Source: Thermoanaerobaculia bacterium (GTDB lineage Bacteria; Acidobacteriota; Thermoanaerobaculia; Multivoradales; Multivoraceae). Taken from it: a stretch of DNA of 64,000 nt. The notes beneath the pieces are model-generated. The model worked only from the letters and a program-made list of their open reading frames with translations. It was not told the origin of the DNA and ran no database searches. Positions 52,299 through 61,900 of the stretch are shown here, piece after piece (position 1 is the stretch's first letter; every line of letters starts with the position of its first letter). The stretch spans positions 1-64,000 of the forward strand of contig JAJDUI010000023.1 of the NCBI GenBank assembly GCA_022826745.1, written 5' to 3'. The translations under genes and the position numbers were made by a program.

Positions 52299-53501
52299 AT
52301 GAAGATGCGGCGCTGGGTTTTATGGGGCGTGGGGCTGGTCGTGGTCGCGGCCGCGGCGATCTTCGGAACGCGACCGCAGCCGGTGCCGGCGGAGGTTGCC
52401 CAGGTCACGCGAGGGCCGCTGGAGGTGACGATCGACGAAGAGGGCGAGACGAGGGTCCGGGATCGCTTCGTCATCTCGGCGCCGCTGGCCGGTCGGGTCC
52501 TGCGGATCGAACTGGAGCCGGGCGACACCGTGGTGGCCGGCGACACCGTGCTGGCGGTCTTCCTGCCCTCGGCGCCGGTGCTGCTCGACGCCCGCAGCCG
52601 GGCCGAGGCGGAGGCGGTGGTGGAGACCGCGACGGCCGCCCTCGGCCAGGCCGAGGCGCACTACGAGCGAGCGGCCGCGGAGCTCGCCTTCTCCCGTTCC
52701 GAGGCGGGGCGATACCTGCGGCTCAGCCAGGAGGGCATCGTCTCGGTCGAGGCGATGGAGAGCGCTCAGCTCGACCTCGACACCCGTCAGGAAGCGCTGG
52801 AGGCCGCCGAGTACGCGGTGCGCACGGCCCGAAGCGAGTTGCAGGCGGCGCGTGTGCGGTTGCTGCAGTTCAGCGCCGAGAGCGCCGAGGACCTGAACGG
52901 GGCGACGATTCGGATCGTGTCGCCGGTTTCGGGCGTCGTGCTGCGGCGGGTGCGGGAGAGCGAGTCCATCGTGCCCGCCGGCGAAGCCCTGCTCGAAGTC
53001 GGCGATCCGGGCCAGATCGAGGTGGTCACGGACTATCTGTCGAAAGACGCCGTCCGGATGCGCTCGGGCCAGCGCGTGCTGATCGATCGCTGGGGCGGCG
53101 AGCGCCCCCTGCAGGGCCGGGTGCGGCGCGTGGAACCTTCGGGCTTCACGAAGATCTCGGCGCTCGGCGTCGAAGAGCAGCGGGTGAACGTGGTGATCGA
53201 CATCGTCGATCCGCCGAGCGACTGGGCGGGCCTGGGCGACGGATTCCGCGTCGAGACGCGGGTCGTCGTGTGGGAGAGCGACGACGAAGTGAAGGCGCCG
53301 ACCGGGGCGCTCTTCCGGCGCGAAGAGAACTGGGCCGTGTTCGCCGTCGAGGGCCGCCGCGCCGCGCTCAGGCCGATCGAGGTGGGCGAGCGGAACGGAC
53401 AGGAAGCCCAGGTGCTCGGCGGTCTCGATCCCGGCGAGCAGGTCGTCGTCTACCCGAGTGACAGCCTGAGCGACGGTTCGCCGGTCTCGGCGGAACTCTG
53501 A
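52299..53501 (+). CDS. HlyD/MacA-type membrane fusion protein
   Basis: The 400-aa protein has an N-terminal anchor (about residues 5-23) and the adaptor layout: lipoyl half-motif (FVISAPLAGRVLRIELEPGD), an alpha-helical hairpin (about 95-190), the second lipoyl half (IVSPVSGVVLRRV), a beta-barrel and a C-terminal membrane-proximal domain (NGQEAQVLGGLDPGEQVVV). It connects the FtsX-type permease to the outer membrane. It is the last gene of the long plus-strand run and ends in a hairpin. Confidence 0.92.
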   Translation: MKMRRWVLWGVGLVVVAAAAIFGTRPQPVPAEVAQVTRGPLEVTIDEEGETRVRDRFVISAPLAGRVLRIELEPGDTVVAGDTVLAVFLPSAPVLLDARSRAEAEAVVETATAALGQAEAHYERAAAELAFSRSEAGRYLRLSQEGIVSVEAMESAQLDLDTRQEALEAAEYAVRTARSELQAARVRLLQFSAESAEDLNGATIRIVSPVSGVVLRRVRESESIVPAGEALLEVGDPGQIEVVTDYLSKDAVRMRSGQRVLIDRWGGERPLQGRVRRVEPSGFTKISALGVEEQRVNVVIDIVDPPSDWAGLGDGFRVETRVVVWESDDEVKAPTGALFRREENWAVFAVEGRRAALRPIEVGERNGQEAQVLGGLDPGEQVVVYPSDSLSDGSPVSAEL

Positions 53502-53518
53502 CCGCCGCTGACGGTCAG
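53498..53518. terminator. Bidirectional hairpin terminator candidate
   Basis: CTGACCG-CCGCTGA-CGGTCAG is a perfect 7-bp stem with a 7-nt loop spanning the stop codons of the convergent HlyD and LLM genes. No long T-run follows on either strand. Confidence 0.5.
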
Positions 53519-54645
53519 GACGAGAGCGGGGCGATGACGCCCTCGGCGAACTCGTTCAGCATCGCCAGCTCTTCATCCTGCTCGAACCAGCCGACGTGGT
53601 GCCAGAGGAAGAACTCCTCGATGCCGAACGTCTCGTGCAGGCGGCCGACGTGGTCGAGCACCTCCTGCCGCGAACCCATCCACATCCGCCCCATGGGGAC
53701 GTGGTAGGGCGGCGCGTTGTAGGCGAAGTTGAACAGCCACTCGAAGCCATCGTAGAGCTTCTTCGTCTCAGCCGGGTTCCGGCCCATGATCAGGTGTCCG
53801 CCCAGGGCCAGCATGTCGTTCGCGCCGATGATCCGGCCGTGGTTCAGGGCTTCCTCCAGGCAGATGTCGAGGGTCAGGGGGATGAACTCCTCTTTCGACT
53901 CGTTGAACATGCCCATCATCTTGCCGCCTTCGCGGGCCCAGAACTTCGCGGTTCCCATGCTGTAGCTGAACGGTGCATAGACGGGTGGGTGGGGGTCGTT
54001 CTGCAACGGCCGCGGCACGATGCCGATCTCCTTCAGCGTCCCGTCGGCCGTCACCGAGCCGGGTGACCATTGGTTCGTGGGCCCGAAGCTCCAGTCCATC
54101 GGCGGCGGCGCCTGCCAGAACTCGCCGGTGAGGCTCACGACCTCCTGGGTCCAGAGCGCCTTGACGAGCCGCCAGTTCTCCTCGAACGCACGCCGGTTGC
54201 GGGCGTCCACCTCCGACTTGTCGGAGTGGGTCGCCGTGATCCCGATGTGCTGGCCGAACGTGCCGGTCCAGCGCGGCGTGTTGCCCCTGGTGAAGCCGGC
54301 GAACATGCGGCCGCCGGTGAAGTGGTCGAGCATCGCCAGGTTCTCGGCCAGTTGAATCGGATTGACGGCGGTCAGGTTCATCCCGAGTTGGCCGACGCGC
54401 ATCTGTTCGGTGTGCTGCGCGACGAAGTAGTCCCAGAACAGCGGATTCGTCGTCGTCTCGATGCCCTCCACCTGGAGGTGCTGCTCGGTCATGCAGAAGC
54501 CCGTGTAGCCGACCGATTCGGCGAACGTCATCTGCGCCTTCAGGTTCGCCATCAGGGCCTGGAACCGGTTCGGATCCGACCCGGCGCGGCCGACCCGCTC
54601 GCCGAGGCGCCGCATGTACGGGATGGCGAGGATGACGAACTCCAT
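53515..54645 (-). CDS. LLM-class flavin-dependent oxidoreductase
   Basis: The 376-aa protein starts at ATG 54645, overlapping the Rieske gene stop (TGATG). It is a bacterial luciferase-like monooxygenase: the GYTGFCMTEQHLQVEG motif, VGQLGMNLTAVNPIQLAENLAMLDHFTGGR and a C-terminal EVLDHVGRLHETFGIEEFFLW are typical. It uses reduced flavin (or F420) to oxidise an unknown substrate. Translational coupling with a Rieske oxygenase suggests consecutive steps of one degradation pathway. Confidence 0.9.
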   Translation of the reverse strand: MEFVILAIPYMRRLGERVGRAGSDPNRFQALMANLKAQMTFAESVGYTGFCMTEQHLQVEGIETTTNPLFWDYFVAQHTEQMRVGQLGMNLTAVNPIQLAENLAMLDHFTGGRMFAGFTRGNTPRWTGTFGQHIGITATHSDKSEVDARNRRAFEENWRLVKALWTQEVVSLTGEFWQAPPPMDWSFGPTNQWSPGSVTADGTLKEIGIVPRPLQNDPHPPVYAPFSYSMGTAKFWAREGGKMMGMFNESKEEFIPLTLDICLEEALNHGRIIGANDMLALGGHLIMGRNPAETKKLYDGFEWLFNFAYNAPPYHVPMGRMWMGSRQEVLDHVGRLHETFGIEEFFLWHHVGWFEQDEELAMLNEFAEGVIAPLSS

Positions 54646-55823
54646 CAACCGCCCACCTTGCCGGCGTCTCCGTTCAGGTAGTCCAGCACGCTCTGCTGGA
54701 AGTGCATGATCGGCGACTCGGCGCCGGAACCGGCGGCCATCGGGCCGACCTCGAACTTCGGGGACCGCAGGTTGCGCTGGATCATCTCGCAGATCCACAT
54801 GTCCTCGAGCTGGAAATTGCCGGATTCCATCGGGTGCCCTTCCTGGTTGGCCAGGCTGATCAGTGTGGGCGACTTGCCCGCGTCGGCGCGGGAGGCCGAT
54901 CCGTAGGTCGTCCAGCTCTGGGTCCACATCATTGTCAGGTCGGGGCTCTTCGGCTCCAGCATCGAAACGTGGAATCCCCAGGGGCTCGGCGACAGGATGG
55001 TCAGGGGAAAGAGCATGACCACGCCCGGATAGAAGCTCTCCTCGTGGCCCGGCAGACGGGTCGCACCCGCGCCGTCGGCGAGTTCGGCCGAGAGCACGGT
55101 GGACGATTGCGGATCGCCCTCCCGCTCGATGGAGTACCAGACGGTGTGACGGCCCACCGGGTGCCAGAGGTTCCGGTCGGGATAGACGCTGCCCAGGGTC
55201 TGGTTGTGGAGATAGCCGAGGTGGTAGCCGTCGATCGCGTTCTCGTAGAAGACCTTCCAGTTGCAGTGCATTTCGTAGCGCACGTCGCCGGCGTAGCTCA
55301 GGCTGCCGTCGGCCAGGTCGTGGGGCCAGGCGTGGTCGTCGAGTCCGGCAATCCACTGGTCGAACGGCTCGGGCGGGTCCGGATCCGGGTTCACGTAGAC
55401 CATCCCGCGGTGGGCGCCGACGGAGGCTCGATGCAGCGACAGACGCTCGCGGGGAGCCGTACCGAAGCACTCGGCCTCATTGGGCACCCCTCGCAGGGCC
55501 CCGTTCGTCTCGTACGTCCAGCGGTGGTACGGGCAGCGGATGGTCGAGCCCACGTTGCCGCTGCCCTCGACGATCTCGCAGCCGCGATGGCGGCAGATGT
55601 TGTGGAAGGCCTGGAGCTCTCCGGCTTCGTCCCGGAGCACGAACAGCGAGTGGTTCATCAGCCGGCAGGTGCGGAAGTCTCCGGGTTCCTTGAGGTCCTC
55701 CTCTGTCGCTGCCCAGACCCAGGAGCGGTCGAACAGGCCGTGGACTTCCCGGTCGAGCCAGCCGTTGTCGAAGTAGGCCTCCGGGGGCAGTAGCTGGCGG
55801 GGATGCTCGAAGGTTGTAGTCAC
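54645..55823 (-). CDS. Rieske non-heme iron oxygenase, alpha subunit (second)
   Basis: The 392-aa form starts at GTG 55823, preceded by AAGGAGGAG with good spacing, and overlaps the TetR stop. The Rieske [2Fe-2S] ligands are CRHRG and CPYHRW (near residues 80-105). The mononuclear iron site includes DGYHLGYLH. The family hydroxylates or dihydroxylates aromatic rings, quaternary amines or terpenoid/steroid side chains. Ferredoxin reductase and another alpha subunit are encoded upstream; no small beta subunit is present, which suits the homo-trimeric class. Confidence 0.92.
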   Translation of the reverse strand: MTTTFEHPRQLLPPEAYFDNGWLDREVHGLFDRSWVWAATEEDLKEPGDFRTCRLMNHSLFVLRDEAGELQAFHNICRHRGCEIVEGSGNVGSTIRCPYHRWTYETNGALRGVPNEAECFGTAPRERLSLHRASVGAHRGMVYVNPDPDPPEPFDQWIAGLDDHAWPHDLADGSLSYAGDVRYEMHCNWKVFYENAIDGYHLGYLHNQTLGSVYPDRNLWHPVGRHTVWYSIEREGDPQSSTVLSAELADGAGATRLPGHEESFYPGVVMLFPLTILSPSPWGFHVSMLEPKSPDLTMMWTQSWTTYGSASRADAGKSPTLISLANQEGHPMESGNFQLEDMWICEMIQRNLRSPKFEVGPMAAGSGAESPIMHFQQSVLDYLNGDAGKVGG

Positions 55824-56401
55824 GGTTGCTCCTCCTTTCCGAGTCCGTGCAGAAGGGTCCTGGTGGCCAGGTCCGCGGCGTCCGCCGCGGCGATCCGGCC
55901 GGAGGCGACTTCGTTCCACGCGCTCCAGATGAGTTGGTCGATCTGTGCGACCACCCAGGCGGTCGGCACGTCGGCGGCGACGGCGCCCTCGGACTTGAGG
56001 CGGCCGACCAGGGCGGCGACCCGGTCGAGTTGCCGCCGGTACTCGGCAGTCGTGTGTTCGTCGCCGATCTCCGCGCGGTAGAGAAAGCTGTAACGGTCCC
56101 CCAGGGGAATCACGGCTTCGAACATGCCCTGCAGTTGCCGGCAGGCGCGCGCGCCCTGGACGATGGTCGCGGCCACGGCTTCGTTCGTTTCCGCGATGCA
56201 GATCTCGGCCAGCACCGTCAGCAACTCGTCGCGGTTCCTGAAGTGCCGGTGAAGCGTCGCTCGACCGACTCCGGCGTGGAGGGCGACCTCGCTGAAGGTC
56301 GCTCCGGGATTGCGCGACCAGAGGCGAATCGCGGCGTCGATGATGGCGTCGCGCGTGCTTCGGCGCGGGCTGGGATGCAGTGCTGGTCTCATGAGGTTCA
56401 C
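55820..56401 (-). CDS. TetR-family transcriptional regulator
   Basis: The 193-aa protein starts at ATG 56401 (MNLMRP; MRP three codons on is possible). The helix-turn-helix is TFSEVALHAGVGRATLHRHFRNRDEL (about residues 35-60), followed by a helical ligand-binding domain. The stop overlaps the start of the downstream Rieske gene, so it is autoregulated with it. It probably responds to the pathway substrate. No obvious operator palindrome stands out in the short gap upstream. Confidence 0.9.
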   Translation of the reverse strand: MNLMRPALHPSPRRSTRDAIIDAAIRLWSRNPGATFSEVALHAGVGRATLHRHFRNRDELLTVLAEICIAETNEAVAATIVQGARACRQLQGMFEAVIPLGDRYSFLYRAEIGDEHTTAEYRRQLDRVAALVGRLKSEGAVAADVPTAWVVAQIDQLIWSAWNEVASGRIAAADAADLATRTLLHGLGKEEQP

Positions 56402-56447
56402 CTCGGGGGGGCGTCTCGCGGGCTGAGTCTCGGGGCGTGGAGCATCT

Positions 56448-57494
56448 TCAGTAGCGGATTCGCAAGTGAGAACTGGTCGCGACCGACTGGCAGGTCAGGA
56501 CGGCGCCGCCGTCGACTTCGGTGTCCGTCAAGGCTGCCGTCGACCGCATATGGACCGAGCCGCCGACAAGCTCGGCGCGACAGGCCCCGCACACGCCGGC
56601 CTCGCATGAGTAGGGGGGCTCCAGCCCGGCCGCCCGGGCAGCGGCCAGGATCGTCTGGCCTGCCTCCACGGGCGCCACGTGCCGGCGACCGCCGAGCACG
56701 ATTCGGGCAGTTGCATCCACGCCTCCTACCGTATCGTCGAGATCGAGAGCTTCTCCGTCATAGCTCTCCGCGTGAACCCGGCCCGCCGGAACGTCGAGGT
56801 CCGCGAGCCCGGCGGCGACTGTGCGGTTCATCCCGCCGGGGCCGCAGACGAAGTAGTGCGCGTCCTGGGCGTAGGGGGGGTTCTCCGCAATCCAGGCTTC
56901 GACGGCCGCGGCATCGATTCGTCCCTTCCGCCAGCACCGGGCTCCATTGGGCCGCGAAAGGACGTGATGGACCGCGAGCCTTCGCGGTTGTCCCGCGACA
57001 AGCGACTCCAACTCGCCGGCGAAGAGGATCGAGCCGGCGTCGCGATTGCCGTAGAGCAGGCGAGCGCTGGACCAGGGTTCGGCCGCGAGGAGCGAGCGCA
57101 GCATCGCGTAGAGCGGCGTGATCCCGCTGCCGGCGCCGATCAGATAGCAGGTGCGCCGGCGCCAAGGGTCCGGCTTCACTACGAACCCGCCGAACGGCGG
57201 CATCACGTCGACCCGCGAACCGGCCCCGAGCGAGTCGTTGATGTGGTTCGACACGAGGCCCCCAGGGACGCGCTTGACTGTGATTCGCAACGGGTCGCCG
57301 GCGAGTCGGGAGGCCGAAACGGAGTAGGAACGCCGCACTTCCTCGCCATCGATTCGGAACCGGAGGGTTACATGCTGTCCGGGCGTCCAGAGGAAGCGGG
57401 CCTTCAGGTCCCTCGGAACCTCGAACGTCAACGTCCGGGCGACGCCGGGGATCTCCTCCCGGACTTCGGCGACCGTCAGCGTGTGGAAGGCCAT
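56448..57494 (-). CDS. Ferredoxin--NAD(P)H reductase with plant-type [2Fe-2S] domain (PaaE/HcaD-like)
   Basis: The 348-aa protein supplies electrons to the Rieske oxygenases. The FAD-binding signature is RRSYSVSAS (near residue 54), the NAD(P) region is YLIGAGSGITPLYAMLR (near 115) and a C-terminal ferredoxin domain carries CEAGVCGACRAEL plus a final Cys in VLTCQS. It overlaps the first Rieske gene by 19 bp, so the pair forms a two-component oxygenase. The second Rieske protein probably uses the same reductase. Confidence 0.92.
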   Translation of the reverse strand: MAFHTLTVAEVREEIPGVARTLTFEVPRDLKARFLWTPGQHVTLRFRIDGEEVRRSYSVSASRLAGDPLRITVKRVPGGLVSNHINDSLGAGSRVDVMPPFGGFVVKPDPWRRRTCYLIGAGSGITPLYAMLRSLLAAEPWSSARLLYGNRDAGSILFAGELESLVAGQPRRLAVHHVLSRPNGARCWRKGRIDAAAVEAWIAENPPYAQDAHYFVCGPGGMNRTVAAGLADLDVPAGRVHAESYDGEALDLDDTVGGVDATARIVLGGRRHVAPVEAGQTILAAARAAGLEPPYSCEAGVCGACRAELVGGSVHMRSTAALTDTEVDGGAVLTCQSVATSSHLRIRY

Positions 57495-58636
57495 CTCGCG
57501 CGGCCTTCCAGAAACCGCAGTACCACTTCCTGATGCTCCAGCACGGGGCTTTCTCCCCGTGCGGCGGGTCCGACCTCGAACCAGGGGCTTCTCAGCGATT
57601 TCTGCTGCTGTTCACAGGCGTAGACGTCTTCCGCGGTGAAGTCACCCGAGGCTAGGGGATCGTCGTCTTCGCCGGCGTACTTGCCCGTCACCGCCTTCTT
57701 CCAGAAACCAGCCGATCGCAGCGCTTGCTGGCCGAACTCCCAGGCGGACGCATCCTTCACCCGGGTCCGGTTCTCGACCCGGGTCAGGTCGGGCGCCAGC
57801 GGTGTGATCGTGAAGGTGGACCAGGACGACTCGCCTTCGGCCAGCCCGATGCCGGGGAACAGCATCGGTACCCAGACTCCCAGTTGGTCGCGCGGCAGGA
57901 TCAGGGGAAGGTCGGCGTTCCGTTCGATGTCGGCGGCGTAGTCCGCGGCAAGCGGTTCCCGGAAGGCGTAGTGCGGCCCGATGAAACCGTACTCCGCCTG
58001 GGCATGGTCGTACATCGACAGCGTGCCGGAATGCAGATGAGACAGGTGGTACACGTCGATGTAGTTCTCGACCACGATCTTCCAGTTCGCCTTGATGTTG
58101 TAGCTGGCACGGGCTTTCGGGTACTCGACGAGAGCGTCGACGTCGTGCGGGCCGAGGTGCGGCTCAATCTCTCCGAACCACTCCATGATGGAACCCGCGT
58201 CCGGGTCGGGATGGACGAACAGCATCCCGCGCCACAGATCGACCGAGGCGGGCTTCAGGCCCAGGCACGACTTGTCAACGCCGGCGAACTCGCGCTGCTC
58301 GTCCGGCACGGACAGCAGTCGACCTTCCAGGTCGTAGGTCCAGTCGTGGTAGGGGCAGGTGATGGCCTTACGGGTCTTGCCGACGGCGCGCAGCAGTTGC
58401 GTACCCCGATGACGGCAGATGTTGTGGAACGCCCGCAGCCGCCGGTCGCGGCCCATGACGACGAAGATCTCGTTCAGCCCCGCCCGAACCGACGCGTAGG
58501 CGCCCGGCTCGCTCACGTCCTCGGCGAACCCGGCATAGGCCCAGGTGCGGGAGAAGATCGCCGCCAGTTCGTCTTCGAACCAGTCCTGTCCGGTATAGGC
58601 CTCCACCGGCAGGCGGTGCAGCATGCGGCCGGACAC
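57476..58636 (-). CDS. Rieske non-heme iron oxygenase, alpha subunit (first)
   Basis: The 386-aa protein (GTG start at 58636) shows the Rieske ligands CRHRG and CPYHDW (about residues 70-95) and the mononuclear iron motif DVYHLSHLH (near 205). It is of the same general type as the enzyme at 54645 but clearly divergent in sequence, so the locus encodes two different terminal oxygenases. The next gene, a ferredoxin reductase, overlaps it. Confidence 0.92.
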   Translation of the reverse strand: MSGRMLHRLPVEAYTGQDWFEDELAAIFSRTWAYAGFAEDVSEPGAYASVRAGLNEIFVVMGRDRRLRAFHNICRHRGTQLLRAVGKTRKAITCPYHDWTYDLEGRLLSVPDEQREFAGVDKSCLGLKPASVDLWRGMLFVHPDPDAGSIMEWFGEIEPHLGPHDVDALVEYPKARASYNIKANWKIVVENYIDVYHLSHLHSGTLSMYDHAQAEYGFIGPHYAFREPLAADYAADIERNADLPLILPRDQLGVWVPMLFPGIGLAEGESSWSTFTITPLAPDLTRVENRTRVKDASAWEFGQQALRSAGFWKKAVTGKYAGEDDDPLASGDFTAEDVYACEQQQKSLRSPWFEVGPAARGESPVLEHQEVVLRFLEGRARWPSTR

Positions 58637-58969
58637 TCAGCTTTCCCCAGGCCCGAGATACAGGCTGTCGAGAGCCGACGGCGCCGCGTCGGCCAGGATC
58701 GTCAACACGCCGAAAGCCACCCACAGCAGGGTGACGATCCAGAACATCACGGGCCGTTCAGCTCTGTGCAGCGGCCGCAGCAGCAGCGTTTCGCCGTGGC
58801 GGAGCGCCGGAACCGACCAGCAGATGAACAGCACGCCCCAGGGCCAGGACCAGCCCAGCGCCGTGGCGGCCAGCAGACCGATCAGGACGAGGACATCGAG
58901 GACGCGGAAGCGGTCTGCACGAAGCAATCCGCCGCGTCCACCGGTTCGTGAAGTTACGGTTGTCTGCAC
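58637..58969 (-). CDS. Small two-span membrane protein
   Basis: The 110-aa protein starts at GTG 58969, preceded by GAAGGGA; the start overlaps the TAG stop of the large diheme protein. It has two or three hydrophobic segments (VLVLIGLLAATALGWSWPWG, VMFWIVTLLWVAFGVLTIL) and ends directly before the Rieske gene start. I cannot name its family. Its position suggests a small membrane component of the same operon, perhaps an adaptor between the periplasmic diheme protein and the oxygenase system. Confidence 0.6.
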   Translation of the reverse strand: MQTTVTSRTGGRGGLLRADRFRVLDVLVLIGLLAATALGWSWPWGVLFICWSVPALRHGETLLLRPLHRAERPVMFWIVTLLWVAFGVLTILADAAPSALDSLYLGPGES

Positions 58970-61900
58970 TATCGAGATCCCTTCTCGCACGCATCGCCGA
59001 TGCCGTTCCCGTCGGCGTCGGCCTGGTTGCGGTTGGAGGCGGAGGGGCAGTTGTCCAGGCCATCGAGGATGGTGTCGCGATCGCGGTCGATCCCCATCCG
59101 CCGGCCGGAGCCGGGTGGCCCGCAGGTGTAGGTGACGGGAGTACCACCCGTGGCGAGTGTTCGCAGGCGCGACGGCGTCCATCGCTCGCCCCGGTCATCG
59201 AGGAAGTGGCCGTTTCTGAGTCGAACCCATCCGCGCGGTTGTCCGGCCACCGTGGCCTTGGCGATCAGGTCGCACTCGGTGACCGAACCGCCGAGAACGG
59301 CCGACTGGAACGAGACCCGGGCGCGGTGCGTCAGCAGGTCGACGCGCGGGTCGGCTGCGGAGGCGTTCGTCGCGTCCAGGGTGACCTGCTGCCCGACGAT
59401 CGGCGCCAGGTCCGTGTCGAACTCCATCAGGTAGTCGACGAGGCCCTGGCGCACCTCGTCGTCCGGGATGCCAATGTCCATGCCGTCGCTGAAACTGCAG
59501 CCGAACACGTCGCCGGAGCGGCGGCCGCCCGGCAGACCGAGTTCGGCGCAGGTCGTGGTGCCGTCGTCGAAGACGGCGCCCTGAAGGAAGTTGAAGAGCT
59601 TGTCCGTCGCGCCGTCGTGCAGAAAGCCGAACCGCCGGATCTGGTCGCCCTGGTGGGCGTCGGTGGTCGAGGGGAGGAAGTACTGCCGGTTCGGAAGTCC
59701 GAACATCCCGACCTTCTGGTAGAGGTTCCGCAGGTGCGGAACCTTGAGAATCAGCACCTCGCCGCCGTGCGACGCGTCGCCGGCGGTACCGAAGAAGCCC
59801 TTTGCCGGGTCGTGCCGGTGGCAGCCGGCGCAGTTCCGCCCGTCGACCGCCGCGCCGTTCCGGTTGCCGGGGAGGTCAGCGGTGGCGTCGACGCCGTCGG
59901 AGCGGCGCGGTCCGTCGAAGAAGGCGTCTCCGATCCGGGCGGACGGACTGTGCGTGTTGTTGAGCGGCTTGATCGGGTTCGGGGGCAACTGCACGGCGAG
60001 CATGAAGTCGGCGAACTCGTCCACGTCCTGCTCGAGCTGGATCACCTCGGCCGGCTTGGCGGCAGCGTTCACGCCGGAGAGCGTGACATCGAGCCCCAGC
60101 AGGCTCTCGAAGGCGACGATGAAGTTCTTGAACGAGAACTTCTCGTCCAGGGTCCTCCGCTCGTCGATCCCGAAGTAGCCGTTGGCCCGGTCGCCGCGCC
60201 AGTGCATGTGGCCGTGGGTCGACATGCCCCGCATCGTCTGCGTAAACATGGGCCCCTTCATCGGCGCGAAGACGAGCTGGTTGCCGTTGCCGTTCACGTA
60301 CGGCACGGTCTCGCAGCCCGGATAGTGCCCGAAGATGTCGCAGGACAGCCAGAAGTCGGAGAACGTCGGGAACGGCTGCGGGTTGGCCGTGTTGCCGTCG
60401 TCCGGATTGCCGAGGTCCCAGCTCAGGTGATCCGTGTCGCCGAACACGTGGCAGCTCGCGCAGGAGGATTCGCCGTTGGACGAGGTCCGATTCGCGTCGT
60501 AGAGGATCCGGCGTCCGGTCACCACTTCGGCGGGTTCCGGGTTGTGGAAGGAAACTGCCTGCCGGACGGCGCCGCTCACCGCGTCGACGACCTTGACGCT
60601 GCGCCCGAAGTGGGCGAACACGTAGAGCTGGCCGTTCGGACGGTTGTGCGTCTCGTCGAGCAGGAGTCCGGCGGGTCCGCCGGACACGTCCAGGTAGTTC
60701 GCGCTGACGGAGGTCGGGTCGAACTCCTTTCCCTCGCCGTCCCACAGCGTGTCGTCCTCGAGATCCGCGGTGTCGAACACGCCGATCCGGTCCGACCCCA
60801 GGGCCGCGACGTAGAGCTTCGCTCCGTCCGAGCTGACCTGGAGTTCCAGAGGAGTCGAGAGGCTGTGCCGGCGAACGGCGGGGGGCGACTTCAGGACGGC
60901 GTAGTCGATGTGGCGGTTCAGGTGGCGCTTGCGGACGGTGCCCGTTCCAGGGTCGACGACGGTGATTTGCGCTCTGGCGATGTCCCCCTGAACGGTCGAG
61001 CCGCCGCGGACTCCCGGTCCCTCGAAGCGGACGTGGTTCCGTGCGTCCGTGTTGGCCACGTAGACACGGCCTGTCTTCGGATTCACGGCCATGTTGAACA
61101 GGGTCGTGCCGACGTGCGCGAAGTGGTCCTTCTCCTCGAGCGTGGCGGCGTCGATCGCGAAGACGTCCCGGTCGGGAAGGAAGAAACGGATGCCGTTCGA
61201 GTAGTTCAGGCCGCGGGAGTCCCTCCATTCGCCGGACTCGTCGTCCCACTTCACGATCATCGCGGTGAACGGCGCGGGCTCGCCGTCGGCCCCGGTGCTC
61301 GGAAGCGGGCGGCCCATGGGCAGGGTCTTGTCTGTCGGACCGTTGGGAGAAGCCGTCGCATGCACAGCCGGGAGGTTGCCGGCCACACAGGGCTGATCGC
61401 CGCGCCGGCGGTCCCAGGTCGCGCCGATGAAGAAGCCGCGGGGCGAGTCCTCGAAACCCCGGCACATCACTCCCTCGTGGATCACGCTGGTCTGGTTTCC
61501 GGAGTGGAACACCGCCGCATACACGGTGGAGCCGTCCGGGCTGACCGTTAGTGCGCGCGGCGTGTCGCCGAACAACTCGATGATCCGTAGCGGCGTGCCG
61601 CCGACTCCGGCGCCGGGATCCCCGGCGTCGAAGACCCAGACGTCGGCTCGCCCCACGCCGGCGGTGTGCAGTTGCGGGTCCCCGGCCCCGGGGACGCCGG
61701 CGATCGAAGGATGGGTGCGGTGCTGGCCGCGATGGGCCGTCGTGATGAAGGCCCGATTACGCGCGAAGACGATGTCCCGGGGTTCGTCGCCGACCAGGAG
61801 GGTGCGCTTGACGAAGGCGGCGCCGCGTGTGGCCGGGTTCGAGGCGAGTAGCGGACCGAGGTCCACGATGCTCACCGAGTCCGAGAGATGGTTCACCACC

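Noticed and set aside
58948-61551. 867-aa plus-strand ORF
   Set aside because: It is a mirror frame of the diheme/propeller gene, which has clear signal peptide and heme motifs.
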